The notes below the pieces were generated by a model, which saw only the letters and a program-made list of their open reading frames with translations, searched no databases and was not told the origin of the DNA. The position numbers and the translations under genes are program-made. From Leucocoprinus leucothites (Eukaryota; Basidiomycota; Agaricomycetes; Agaricales; Agaricaceae), in the NCBI GenBank assembly GCA_013368445.1, contig JAACJO010000001.1, positions 2,418,001 to 2,482,000 of the forward strand: DNA of 64,000 bases, written 5' to 3'. Shown one piece after another: positions 21,751 through 33,119 of this stretch (the stretch's first letter is position 1; every line of letters begins with the position of its first letter).

Positions 21751-23598
21751 TCACTTAGCCTGTACCCTCTTCAATAGATCTTCCTCGCAGATCTGGTCCA
21801 TTGTCCCCAACTGGTTCCCCAGTGTCAGCCAGCCAGGTCGAACGTTATGCCTCCTCCCGAATATTTCGATTTTTCTTCCTCCGGGGCACATCCGCTCAAT
21901 CAATCCATAAACTTCATCTGGTTTTCGACTCGTCTCCCTGACTTCACTTACAATGACATCCGTGTCCAAGCCGCGATTCACCCACTTGGGAAATTTGAGT
22001 TCGGTTTCCGAGTCACCAGGAGGCAAAGGGGGTGTCTTTACGCCGACGAGCATGTGCTCTTTTGTATGGTTGAGCCAGTGGCCGGTACGCCCAGTACGTA
22101 TCACACGTTGAAGTTGATTGGTTTTCACCCATACAACTTCGTCAACGCGAGTGTAGCCCCACACGCGGAGACATTCACGTCCGACTTCCATAGCACGTCC
22201 TGTTACCCATAAGAAGAGAAGTCCTTCGTCTTGCAGTGCCGGAATTGGCATGGCACGCATTTCGTCGTCCGTCATTGTGCCGTAGGGTAACTATATTGAA
22301 AGGAAAAGAATTTGAATGGTCAACCGCATAGAGCTGATTTCAAAACATACACTCATGTGAATGTCCCAAGGAGGGTCTGCCATGATGACATGGAACTTGC
22401 CCAGGACGGAATAATCAAATTTGCGCAAGTCACAGTTAATCCATTGCGGAGGAAGCTTTTCCACGAAAGATGAGTTTTCAGTATCACAGCGGGAGGGAGA
22501 CAGGATCATGTACCTGATACGTTCCTTGACCAAAAGGACCCAGACCGATAGCCAAGCGATGTGGTTTCTTCCTGGTCTGTAACGCCCGCTGTCGCTCCCG
22601 TTGCCGTTCCCTCTCTTTCTCGTTATCTGCATCACTAGGATCCCAGTCGAGTTCGTAATGTAGATAGCGACAAGGTGCTTTCTCTTTACCACGACCGCCA
22701 GCTCCTAGACCTGAAGGAAGGGAAACAGGTCCCCTAGAGGACGTGCTTCCCGGATATGCTGGGATAGAAGGGGATTGGGCATATGTAGGTTCCGAATAGC
22801 AGGTGTTGAGGTACGAGCAATGTCCCAGTGTTGGGTCGGTATGAGGACGAATGAGAGGTCTGAAGTGTACACGATCACACATTGCTAGGGCTGTCGAGGA
22901 AGAATTGGGAGTGGCAGCTAGTCGAGCTTTAGCGCATTCTTCCTTAGTTATATAGGCGCAGATTGGCTCAAAGGCGTCGTTGGGAGATCGAAACTAGGAC
23001 AGGAATTCATTCAGTGGTAAAGCATTGCGGTTGTTGGGATTGATTTCACCTGTTCTGCGAGAAGCTTTCCTTTGGCGGTTCCCTTCTGAAGTAAAGCATA
23101 AACGTCGCGCATCTCCTTGCTCAATCCACCCAATGTTGTCTTTGCCCAGCCAGAGCCACCTGTTGCGTTTGTCTCATCTTCATCTTCGCCACCACTCCCA
23201 GCAGCAGAGTCTGCTTCTTCGTCGATAACTCTCTTTCTCTTAACGCCTGCGTTGGCCTTTCTTGGCCCAAGTCCAACTTCCCAGATGGTCAACTCGCCGG
23301 TGTCGTTGTCTCGTGAGACAGATATGTAGCCTTCATCCCAGGCTTGGGGCTGGGAGAGTCCTTCAAGTATACTTTCCAGTCTATGCAGGTCTGTGAGCCT
23401 GAAACGTGGTGTGGGTTTACCGGATGCGGGGAAGAGACCAGAGGGTCGTCTCGTTGTCATGATTTTTGTCAAGAGCTCCATGGACGTGATTGGGGGTACA
23501 AGCGCGTTTGAGGCATTCTTAAGAATGATTTTAAGAGCTGTTGTCGTGACAAGGCATAGTTCATCGTCGGACATGATGAGTCCGTCTCTGAGAGACAT
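21751..23598 (-). CDS. IME4: N6-adenosine mRNA methyltransferase, METTL3/IME4-like
   Basis: MT-A70 family methyltransferase, the catalytic subunit of the m6A writer. The first exon has an acidic-basic N-terminal region ([17 protein letters not shown]) and a helical segment. The second carries a Cys/His-rich zinc-finger-like block ([21 protein letters not shown], then [14 protein letters not shown]) as in METTL3, followed by a charged REROR-type helix. The catalytic exon gives [20 protein letters not shown], the DPPW motif ([10 protein letters not shown]), [48 protein letters not shown] and [20 protein letters not shown]. This order and the N-terminal finger distinguish METTL3 from METTL14 (EPPL) and METTL4. 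About three introns. In yeast, Ime4 drives meiosis entry. Confidence 0.88.
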
Positions 23599-23704
23599 TG
23601 AACTCGGAGTGAATGAATGTGCATCTTATGTGCCGAATTCGGAAATCAGTATTGACGCACGTTGCTAGGATAGCAGGCAATTACCAAATAACCTAAATAA
23701 TCTA

Positions 23705-24908
23705 CTAAATTGCCGCCCCCCGTCCCCGAATGCACTCTACCTCCTCTTTACTCAGTCTAATGTTAAAAATTTCCCGTATTGTATCTACTCTCTCTTCTTC
23801 CGTATAAACTAGCTTTATCAACTCTGCATCACTACCAATGAATCTTTTAAGCAACCTTCCCATCAAACCTATTCGAACCAAACGTCTCTTTGAACGATCG
23901 ATATTTTGCTCGATATCCTCGTCCAACCAGCGGTGAATAGAGCATATCACTTGATCAGCGAAGAATCCAGCTGGGTCTGTGCATGTCCCCCGATTAAGCA
24001 CTTCAAAATCTTTCTGAAAGGCTTCTCGCTCGGCGAACATGTACACAACTCTCCATAAAGAGCCATCTCGATCCGGTTTTTCGCGTAAAACCTCAAGGAC
24101 CCATTCGCTTGAATCTTTCAAATTGCACTAAGGGTCAGAGAAAATCGATGCATTTTTAAGTCAAGAATTTACCGATGCTTGCATCAAGGTGCATGCCTCG
24201 TCTTAATCGGTACTTCTCAGTTGGAGTTGTGCCCATCACGACATTGTCTTCAGCATCCGATAATAGAATAGGCATCGTGGGTCCAGAACCTCCGCAGCCA
24301 ACATCCGCGAGGTATGTAATGTTGCTCTCCTCTCCAAGTTGCACGAATATGACCACATGCGTCGGGGCACTGAATTCCGGAGGCAATTTGGGATCCCCGT
24401 TCTCGTTGACGCGACCTAGTCCTGCGTATGATCTGAACGAAATTAATTCTCTTCAGCATGAGGCTGCACAGGTCCACTTGAGCTGGTAATTTACCTGTAC
24501 CCTAAACCTCTTAGCATCCAAAGGAATAAAATATTCAAGCCGAAATAGTATGATCCACGGCAATCAATTACAAGTCTCTGGAACAGACTCTGTGGATCAA
24601 CATCCATTATGTGACTTTCCGAGCTGCTCGCGACCCCTGGGTGTTATTCACGGCGAGACTGCTGGGTGGAAAAGCACAGCTTACTAGTGCATTTGCAGGT
24701 TTTCATAAGGGAATGTTACAGCATGAGAGCGTATTAGAGCTGCCAGGTTTTGAAGCGTGGCTGGGAAAAGTCCTTCCCTGAGTTCATCTGCAGTAAAGGG
24801 CTGAGGCCACTTCAAACACCGTAGCCATTCCGATACTTGTTCTGGAGAGTACAGCGACGACTGCTTGCGGATAATCAGTCCGCCCTGTAGAAAACCTAAG
24901 TGGAACAT
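23705..24908 (-). CDS. Arylamine N-acetyltransferase homologue lacking the catalytic Cys
   Basis: NAT fold: SPEQVSEWLRCLKWP, LPATLQNLAALIRSHAVTFPYENL, then LVIDCRGSYYFGLNILFLWMLRGLGYR, SYAGLGRV, THVVIFVQL (catalytic His), YLADVGCGG (catalytic Asp) and a C-terminal lid region ending IRGRGAAI. In active NATs the block reads RGGxCxE; here it is RGSYYFGLN, so the nucleophilic Cys is Tyr (TAT codon at 24545-24547) and the following Glu is Gly. The His and Asp of the triad remain. The enzyme normally transfers acetyl or malonyl from CoA to arylamines; this copy is probably a pseudoenzyme or uses another chemistry. Three introns. The start is uncertain: 24908 is the first in-frame ATG, but a spliced upstream exon is possible. 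Confidence 0.75.
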
Positions 24909-25999
24909 GAGTGCTGACAGGAGGAGACCAGGCACTGTGGTTCTCCGACTTCAGGGGCGCTTATGGCGTTCTTCGATTAAGCACGTGGTTCTCCATACAT
25001 CTCGAGGCCAATCGCCTGGACCTTGGGAGACAGAGGGGATGAGCAGAAGGTGGCAAATAATAAAAATTCTCTCATGGAGCCTGAACAGCAGGTAGGCCAC
25101 GCGTTCTTACTACCTGAAGTTTTGGTGATGAGTGCTGCCTGTGTGATCTTCTGTGATGAATTATTTCGGAGTTGATGACCGAATTAAGTCTCGGTTCTAG
25201 TGTAAGTACCAAGATGACTGTTGGTTGAACAGACCGCCTGATGAGAAAAATATGGGCTCAGATCTCCTATTAGCCTGCAGTTATCGGCCGAACCTGGACC
25301 AGAGATTCCTGTATGCAGGGTCGAGAGTTGGCCCGAGTACCCAACGACAGGTGATGTTGTCCCATAGGTAGTAGTATAGCACAGGCACGTTCCAGGGTAT
25401 AGGCACATGCAAGCATGATTTATGGAAGACTTGGCAGAAAACGCCGGAGGTGAAAGTGTGAAAACGGTTGATCAATTAGGTGCTCGCCTCCAGGCACGGA
25501 AATGACAAGAGCGATCGCGCTAGAACACCTTCCTATTTTTTATGGGGGAGATATAGTCAATCCCTGATCAGAACCTACGGTATGGCAATTCGGTAGACAT
25601 GTGAAGGTAGCGGAGGTGAAGAAGGCAAGCGTCGGGTAAGAGGAAGCTCATGAGGAACTGCGAGACTAATACTGTAAGCAATGGTTGGGATTGGCGGAAC
25701 CACAGGGAGAGATCGGATGAGAAACGTCCACCATTGTCAATCCAAGCTCCAATAAGTATTTCGACATCGTAGCAGAAGGGAAGCAGCCGACGGTTAAGTG
25801 AAGATTTCCATAAAGGGTAAATTATGCGCCCTCACGTGCCCCGAAGAGCACTCGCGGAGTTGGAATTTAGCATAAAGTAGCGATATCATCACCCTGAATT
25901 CAATCTATGATCTACGGTATCGCTAAGGAAACTCAATAAAACTGACATATACAAAAAGAAAAGACGCGAGTATCGTATGTCTCTACAAAACACTGCCTC
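24909..25999. other. Intergenic stretch without a recognised gene
   Basis: About 1.1 kb. CACGTG occurs at 24982-24987, 74 bp before the N-acetyltransferase ATG, and at 25833-25838. No coherent gene, tRNA or repeat was seen. Confidence 0.5.
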
Positions 26000-26797
26000 T
26001 TACCATGGGATCTCCTCGCCCGCCCAGTCCCAAACCTTGCCCCTCTGCCTAGTCTGAAGGTTCTCGACAACATTTACTAGATTTGCGGCCGCGTCCTGGG
26101 CCTCGAAAACCTCATTCTTTGCGGCAGAGTTCCAATAACCCCTACTCAAATCTGTCTTCACCGTACCAGGATGTAATCCCACACAAAACGCCTGGTTCCT
26201 GCTCATGTCCAGATGATTGTCAAATGTCTTGATGACTTGATTGAGAGCCGCCTTGGATGAGCGATATGAAAACCATCCTCCACGATGATTATCGGCAATA
26301 GATCCCACTCGCGCCGTGATATGAACCCATTTGGACGGAACGGCGACCTTAAACTTGGGACTAGCGGGTGGAAGGAAGCGCGAGAAGTGTTTGATAAGAA
26401 GAAGGTGAGAAATGACGTTAATCTGATATGTTTCCTTCAATTTAGCCCAATCAAGATCTGCTGGCTGCTTTTCTGGGAATAGGACGCCGCCAGTGATAAA
26501 AGCCGTGTGGATATAGGGGTCGTCTAGGTTAGCCTTGGACAGGGCACCATCGAGGGATTCGGCAGCTTGACGGATGGAATCCTCGGATGTGAGGTCAAGG
26601 CGAAGGAGATTGAGACGCGTGGGATCTACGTCGTCTCTGATGCCATCGAGGACGAGTTCCTTAATTTCAGAGTCGGGCTTCTGGGTGCGGTGGCTGGCAA
26701 AGACAGGATAGTTTGTAGTCTTAAGGAATTGGCGGGTAAGGGCGAGAGAGAGGCCGCGTGTGGCGCCTGGAGTAACGAGGACGAAAGGGCTGGGCAT
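26000..26797 (-). CDS. Short-chain dehydrogenase/reductase (SDR)
   Basis: Single-exon Rossmann-fold protein of 265 residues. The cofactor-binding glycine motif is GATRGLSLAL near residue 11, the acidic segment RLDLTS follows beta-strand 3, and INVISHLLLIKHF is the central helix. The active-site region reads VHITARVGSIADNHRGGWFSYRSSKAALN (Tyr-x3-Lys), then GLHPGTVKTDLSRGY. This is the C-factor (CsgA)-like group of classical SDRs, whose substrates are unknown. The C-terminus VWDWAGEEIPW matches the group's usual end. The lack of introns stands out among the neighbours. A CACGTG at 26899-26904 is 102 bp upstream. Confidence 0.85.
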   Translation of the reverse strand: MPSPFVLVTPGATRGLSLALTRQFLKTTNYPVFASHRTQKPDSEIKELVLDGIRDDVDPTRLNLLRLDLTSEDSIRQAAESLDGALSKANLDDPYIHTAFITGGVLFPEKQPADLDWAKLKETYQINVISHLLLIKHFSRFLPPASPKFKVAVPSKWVHITARVGSIADNHRGGWFSYRSSKAALNQVIKTFDNHLDMSRNQAFCVGLHPGTVKTDLSRGYWNSAAKNEVFEAQDAAANLVNVVENLQTRQRGKVWDWAGEEIPW

Positions 26798-26898
26798 TGT
26801 TTGGGGTCAGAACTGAAAAGGATGAGACATTGCCCTTCCCTCTTCATAACTTCATCACACCCCCTTCACTTTGGGCGCGATCGCCCGCAATTCACCAT

Positions 26899-26904
26899 CA
26901 CGTG
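26899..26904. promoter_or_regulatory. CACGTG box upstream of SDR gene
   Basis: Perfect CACGTG, 102 bp before the SDR ATG, in the 76 bp or so around the likely transcription start. Confidence 0.35.
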
Positions 26905-27085
26905 CCCCAAAACTCGATCGTTTTCAAATTATACTCCTACACATCCAGTACAGTCCGTGTATGTAGTATGGGTCCAAGAAATGTACACTTTGACAATGCC
27001 AATAATAATGCTATCTCCCTCACGTCAAGTCAGGGCCACCCTGCTACACGCGTTGTACCGACATTACTTGTCCCCCACTTAAATT

Positions 27086-27875
27086 TTAGTCTGCCGGGTC
27101 CATCTCCCGCACATCTGCCTTCAGCCGGCCAATGATTTGGTTTATTCGTTCTACCTCCCGGGTTGTATGACTCTGTAATTCGTGAACAACGTCCTCCAGT
27201 TCCGTGATACGGTCGAGCATTTTTGATTGAAGTGGGCTGTACGTAGTTTTGCCCGACCGCCGCTTCTTGTTTAGCTTCGTTGGTGGTTCATGCCCATCAT
27301 CATCGTAATCATCGTCGTCCCCGCTTTGACTGTTAGCTGGTGCCTTGCCAGAGGTAGCCTTGCGTTTCGGGCGCCCAGCCCACGAGGTGCCAGCGGCCGA
27401 CGTTTGCGGAGGCGGCGATATCCCTTGTGCAGCGGCAGCAGCGAGCATCGCTAACCGTGTTGCTGCGGAAATAGGAAATTAGTACCAATTATTCTTTCGA
27501 GCATGCTTTATAAGAACGCAAAATATCGCACCATGCCGACCGCGCGCTGGTCCCGTGGCGTTTGAGCACTTCTGCTTCAAGCGTTTGCAGTATTCACAAC
27601 GGGAGCCCGCTATCCCTTTGCACGTTCTATTCATCCGAACGCATCGTTCACAAGGTTTAGGAGGATAGACAGTAGCCATTTGCTGGAAGCGAGGGGTGAG
27701 CGCATGCGAGCGACAGGGCGCGATGTCCACTACAACCAGGAACGGCACGCACGCTGAGTCTCAATCCTTCTAGTGGCTTCATCTGAGATTCTTCCTCAAC
27801 TTCTGAGGACTCTAGTTCGTCATGGAGCTCGAGTTCATCCTCTGCTCTCGAAGTGGACGCGAAAGAACCTTCCAT
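27086..27875 (-). CDS. Small Zn2Cys6-like protein with coiled coil
   Basis: Three exons. The first encodes an acidic N-terminus (EDELELHDELESSEVEEES). The second carries a cysteine cluster PKPCERCVRMNRTC, then CEYCKRLKQKC, with spacing C-x2-C-x6-C-x7-C-x2-C-x6-C, close to a fungal Zn2Cys6 DNA-binding finger. The third has a basic patch (GRPKRKA), an Asp run (DDDDYDDD), KKRR and a terminal coiled coil (MLDRITELEDVVHELQSHT). It lacks the large middle regulatory domain of typical Gal4-like factors, so it resembles the short Zn2Cys6-like proteins common in Agaricomycetes. A nuclear DNA-binding role is inferred; target genes are unknown. The start Met is MEGSFAS. Confidence 0.65.
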
Positions 27876-28889
27876 GATGGTAAGCGGTAGGAACGATTAG
27901 GATTTGGTGGTTTGGGGTCAAGTTGAGTCAGGTTAGCGCTTCTGCTATTCACCATGAGTGCCGCTGATGTTAAACAAGAACAAGCGTCGACAAATGCAGA
28001 CTGATCCTGAGAATTGCCATCACCTTAGATTAATTACCTTTGCTCGTTTCGGAAGAATAGGTTATAATGTCGCGTGTAGACCTCTGGGTGAGATGCTGTC
28101 GCGGCATATCACATCGCTCAGAAAGCGCGTCTTCGCTCGCGCGGAAAAGATTTTGTTGCGGGAACAGCCCAGAGATGTAGACCGATGACATGCCGATCCC
28201 GAGGCTTGGTTGTTGTGTGACGACAGCAATTCAACGTCAAACAGGTCGGGTCCAGATGAGGCGCAAGGGCGGATAGGTTCCGTTTACGTAACTGCGCAAC
28301 CTTTTACGTATGGCATGCCAGTGAATGCCAGGTGCAAAACATCCGTGATATACCTGGATAGGGGTTCATTCAGCTGCAGAAAGCAGAACGCCTGAGGAGC
28401 GAGTGGACGCGCGCGAAGTGGCGTGACAGGCGCATGAGAGCCGCGTGTTTGTCCTGCAATACCTCGTCCGGAGTCACACCCCGAAGTTGGACGCCTGGGA
28501 AACAGCCAAACAGGCAATCCCTCTCAAGGGTCGCAAACAATGATAACTGAGTTTGAATTACTTTCTCCGTCATGAAACTGCGATGAGTCCGGCGCTCGGA
28601 TTCAACCTGCCGTTATTGGCTTCTCATTGCCTCAGTTGATCCACGCGTCCGTTGAGCCAGCACGCCTCCATGCTTCGATATTACCTTCGCATTATCACCA
28701 TTGTTTCATACGTATTCGTCCATCAAGTTTCTGTGCTCATGAAACAATGCCAACGTTTTGAGGTGCATTTGCACTCGTCAATCACGGTGTATACTCATCT
28801 GGTCAACCTCTTTTTCACCACTTTCACTCGCCCGCGACAATATCATAATCCCTTTGTGCTTTGGGGTCCTCAATCTCGCCCATTCATCT
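27876..28889. other. Intergenic stretch without a recognised gene
   Basis: About 1 kb between the Zn2Cys6-like gene start and the SFR1-like stop. Open frames of 60-87 codons exist on both strands, with no motif. The composition is ordinary and no repeat or tRNA was identified. Confidence 0.5.
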
Positions 28890-31048
28890 TCAGATTTCAC
28901 CGCTACTGTTCTTGAAAGTCTCCTCTTCATCGTCCCAGCCTAGGGTCTGCGGGTCTATTCCGAGCTGTCGAAGCATCGTCCCAAGCGTATGGTGGAGTCT
29001 CCCAGGATCTTCTTCCTCCACTAACTCTTCCATTAAATCAACCCTTTCCATGTTGTCGGTTCCTTCCAGTTCATTATCTGCCATTTCGGAAAGTCCGCCA
29101 GAATTTTTGTTCTCCCCTTTTGGGCGCTTATCGTCCCCCATCTCCCAGTGCCAGGAATGTTGCAGAGATCTCTTTCCAGTGGTGACCGGAAATTCCTCAC
29201 CGGTGTTGTTATCCTTAACGCCCGCCCATACTTCCCAAGCTATTTCTCGTCCCACCTCAGTCCACTTAGAGATTAGGCCTCGCAGAATATTTTCCTGGTC
29301 ATCCTCTTCGATTCTAATGGCTCGCTTCAGGATCTGTAATTTCCTTTCCAGCATCTGGATCGTCGGTGTCAAGCGAACAGCGGGATCATTCGCTTGTGAA
29401 GAAGCTCCTGTTCCTGTGCTAGAACTAGTGATCAAAGGTGACTTGAATTGTGCTCCCGCTTGGGTCGTTGTCCTGCGTTTACCCCCTCCCCCTTCTCTCA
29501 CTACCTGAGGTTCTTTTACTGCATTTGGCATGATCGTGGCTGGCGAAGTGACACGGCCACTCTCCTTCATGTTCTCGGTCACATTCTCCTGAACATCCAA
29601 CGAGGAGAGACACCTCGGACTTTCCACTTCATGGTGAACTAGACAAGGTGGTCGGAACGGCTTCGACAACTTCTCAATCTGCCTACGCTGGGCGGCAAGT
29701 GTAGGGCGTTTGGGGTTTGGAGGTAGATGGTACATGACCTGTCACATTTTAGTTCCGTTAACACTTCACATGCTTCACATCTGGTCAGTCTGGTACACGT
29801 ACATTTGTTTGCTCTTTTTGGATGAGGACATCTGACTCAAACTCCGCGTCCGAGGTGGCCATTTTTGCCCCACTCTTTACAGTGGAAAGGTTATCTCTAC
29901 TGATGGCATGCCCTGAGGAACGGCTTTGCATATCTGAGACAGGCATATCCGGCAATTCCGTCAAGGTCAGCTTTGTAATGGCATCATCTGAAGCCCTTAA
30001 TGGTGATGACGGTCGCGAAGAAATGAGGGGAGGACTGGAGGTCGGCGGGCTTGATGGTACCAGCACTGGACTCGAGGGCCGCGAGACTAGCTCGTGGAAC
30101 AGTGGGCTAGATAACAGGGGTCCGAGAAGATCTGGGCTCTTGGGAGCAACTGGACTGGAAGAACAGAGATCATTTGCACTGCTTACGGCCAACGTTTCGC
30201 CCTTTTCGAGAGCCTTCTCTGTAGGACGGTCAGGCAACGGTGCCTGGGGTCCTGTAAAACCGAGATATGGTGGCGTTCCTTCGTCAATCACGGGATGTAG
30301 GTGTGGGAGCGTATACACCAGGGTTTCCTCGTGCCTCCGATTGCCGGTGTCCATCGGCGAGCAAATTAGACTCATCGTTCCCGCCTCACCAGAAAGCATT
30401 GTATCCGCAACAGGAGGCGGTGGGCTTGAAGCACCAGTGCCTTGTTCCTCAGTGTGCTGATAGATCGCATCTTCTTTTTCATTGTCTCTGGGAATGTTTT
30501 GCGGGGTCATCCGAGTCGGTGGTTCTAAGTGGTGCTCTCCTAGATCAACACCCGAGCGACTATATGCTGTTTGGGAAGGTGCATATTCATCCTCAGAGCT
30601 ACTACAGAGTAGTATAAGGGCTGGGTTCCAGGATTACTGAATGCTAAACGTACTGATGAGATTGTATGTCAACACCATCAGCCTGGTGTCGTTCGACGAG
30701 ATTTTCCACTGGCTTAATCTCCATCTCCACCGTGAGGCTGGGCTCCTGATGCTCCTGATCTTGTTGATATGCCTCGATCGTACCCTCAGGCTCTTGGGGA
30801 TCCGAAGGAATCGCACTACATAGAATTCAGCAATCAATTTCGCCTAGGGCTTCCAAACAAACATGACCCTGACTCTGCTTTCTCAGAATATTTATATTCC
30901 ATACGATTCCCGTGCGTACTGAAAGGCTTGTGATGTTTCTCGGCAGTAGGAACAATCGCCTACGAGTTGAGGATGAGAGCGAAGCGGTTGAAGTACGCGT
31001 AATTTGATGAGCAGACAGGGCGCTTCTTTCAAGACCGTTTGACGTCAT
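28890..31048 (-). CDS. SFR1: SFR1/MEI5-like Swi5-dependent recombination mediator
   Basis: The C-terminal exon (28890 to about 29738) contains KLSKPFRPP, then a coiled-coil block LERKLQILKRAIRIEEDDQEN-ILRGLISKWTEVGREIAWEVW, and the end HTLGTMLRQLGIDPQTLGWDDEEE. This KPFRxP plus heptad pattern matches Sfr1/Mei5, which with Swi5/Sae3 stabilises Rad51 and Dmc1 filaments in homologous recombination. A clean GT-AG intron joins it to a long Ser/Pro-rich, disordered exon (29806-30553) with SSPL and SPPTSSPP motifs, and another joins that to a short Glu-rich exon (30655-30826). The true start is unclear: MTSNGLERS at 31048 is the best candidate, but its splice phase to the next exon does not close as read. 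Confidence 0.55.
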
Positions 31049-31536
31049 CGTGTCATTGTTGATGGCAACGAATCTCATGTAAAATGAGCACTATAGTGTC
31101 AGCGACTGGGACGCACTCTAAGCTGGCTTTAACACTTCCAGACCCAGTCAGAATGAGTATTTCAACTTCTTCAAGGGCAGCAGGGGTCTCCGTGAAACTG
31201 AATATGTAGTGGCCAGTAGAGTATAGTCGCTCGTATCCCAGAAACTGAACTTCACACACATGACGATACTCGAGCATCTCAGAATCTTAGGCGGCAGACA
31301 GACTTGAAAACAAGTGTTGTCAGACCAGTACAGAGAACATCAGATTCGATGAGAAGTTCAAATTATGCAGATTTTATAATATGATCCCGCCCAGGTCCAC
31401 ATCCACCCTAGGACATATGATGAATGACTGTCGAACGTTGAGCAACCATCGACATCCTTCAAGCGCCCAAGACTGTGTGTTGATCGACAGGGCGTCTAGT
31501 ATTATGAACGCGTGACGTCATAGCAATTTAACGATC
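31049..31536. other. Short intergenic stretch
   Basis: About 490 bp between the SFR1-like gene and DUF6534 copy B. One 74-codon minus-strand frame abuts the SFR1 start and may belong to its 5' region. Nothing else was recognised. Confidence 0.4.
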
Positions 31537-32901
31537 TCACACTGCTGTGGTCGTCGGAGCGCTCGTGAATCTAGATGTAGACCACGATGATGGTATCGTA
31601 TCTACCTCGACTATTTCGCTGGGTAGTAAGAAGGACGGTTCATCCTTCTGCCTTCCGCCGACAATGAGGAAGCGATTGTTCAACAGAACCAACAGGGTTA
31701 TGGCATACACCTTTCCGATTGCGAGACCAGGTATCATGAAAAATGCACCAGGAACGAACAAAATACTTAGAACGAAGGCTATCGATACAGTTGCTGATAA
31801 AAGTCATTGAGGAAACGCTTTTGTATGTATGGCCTTTAAGTAACTAACCTGTGAGTGAATTTGTTTCAAGTATAAGTCTCATGAGCTTGAAGATACGGTT
31901 CGAGGTATGCCTAGCGGTTGGTTTGTTTTTGAACAGCTGTCTCCAGTGTAAGAAGTCAAGTTTTAAGGGAATTACATTGAGACTTACATAGTATATCATG
32001 TAGGTAGCAATGAAAACGTCACAGCCACTACTTACCGAACCCCAGAGCTGACAAGAAATGAGCGGACTGTAGGGCACTGCAATGGGAATCAAACCTGCAT
32101 ACAACGTTACCGATATATCCAATACGATTCATTTTTTGAACGGAATGCTCCACTTGGTTGCCTTGGATTTGGCTAGAGTATTCTCCTGCCGCAACCATGA
32201 TCGCCCCTGCCCATTGCAGAGCGGCTAACTACTCACGTTAGCTGTGACAAATGGATCTTTCATCAGGCAGCGTCCTACCCCGGCTAATAGAACAGGAATA
32301 AAGATACCTCCTGTCAGGAGGCGGACCCGGTGGGCGTAAAAAAGCTGCACAGCACACCCCACTAGGTCTCGTGTAAGCGAGAATGCATGCCGGGCGAGGT
32401 GACTATATCTTACTTAACGATCCACAGATTGGGATGGTGACTATGAAAAAGACTCCGGAATCCCAGTTTGTTCCGTTATCTGGTGGGCCCAGCCTGAGAT
32501 ACCCATATCTTGTGCTGTAAAGAAGATAGAAGTCATGCATTGCAAATCCTGTCTGAACAGTTCCAACAAGATATACGCCGTAGACTAAGCATTGCAAAAC
32601 AGCATGATCGCCGGGGAAAGCAAGGTAGTACATGTCTTCAGGAAGCCTGATTAGCAATGAAATATCTCACTTAGGTAGAAAGCATGCTTACACGTTTGAA
32701 CTGTCGTCACTCCATACAGAAACAAATGTAGACAGAAACCAATGAGCTACAGAATGGAATTCACCCAGGTGGGAATTTGTAGATGCGATCTGAAAGCCTA
32801 CCATGGGACCCAGGTTAAGCTGTAGTGCTCTATGTGTCAGGGCAATTTAGAACGAAGATGACCAGATATGGCTTAACAACTTGCCTGTTGAAGGAGGGCA
32901 T
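31537..32901 (-). CDS. DUF6534-type multipass membrane protein (copy B)
   Basis: Starts with a 17-nt exon (32885-32901) and a 28-nt exon (32802-32829) that join as MPSFNR-ALQLNLGPM. Next come LIGFCLHLFLYGVTTVQT and YMYYLAFPGDHAVLQCLVYGVYLVGTVQTGFAMHDFYLL, the same arrangement as copy A (LKVAVYTAYLISATQTAFAMKDLYTL). Downstream exons give further hydrophobic segments, the NRIFKLMRLILETNSLTG loop and the C-terminal LAIGKVYAITLLVLLNNRF, matching the family ending G-K-LY-(S/A)-x-SLL-x-x-LN-x-R. The first intron begins GCAAGT, so it appears to be a GC-AG intron. Function is unknown; the family is expanded in Agaricomycetes. The C-terminal tail is Ser/Thr rich. Confidence 0.6.
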
Positions 32902-33119
32902 GATCAAGCGGGTTCTGATTTAGCCTGCGATAGGCCCTAGCGCTCGGGGTCAGCAACGTAGAGCCTGCGCTAACGCGGAGCCATTTATAGAGAAACCGTC
33001 CAACGATTGATTGAATACCTGCTCGAGGGGTGCGTTTGACAGCCAATGCTGTTCTCACGAGAAGACTGTTTGAGGAGCCAATACATAGGGGTTCAAAGAT
33101 TAACCAATCATTCGTCTCA

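Noticed and set aside
24684..24935. N-acetyltransferase start at 24935
   Set aside because: The codon there is GTG; the first in-frame ATG is at 24908.
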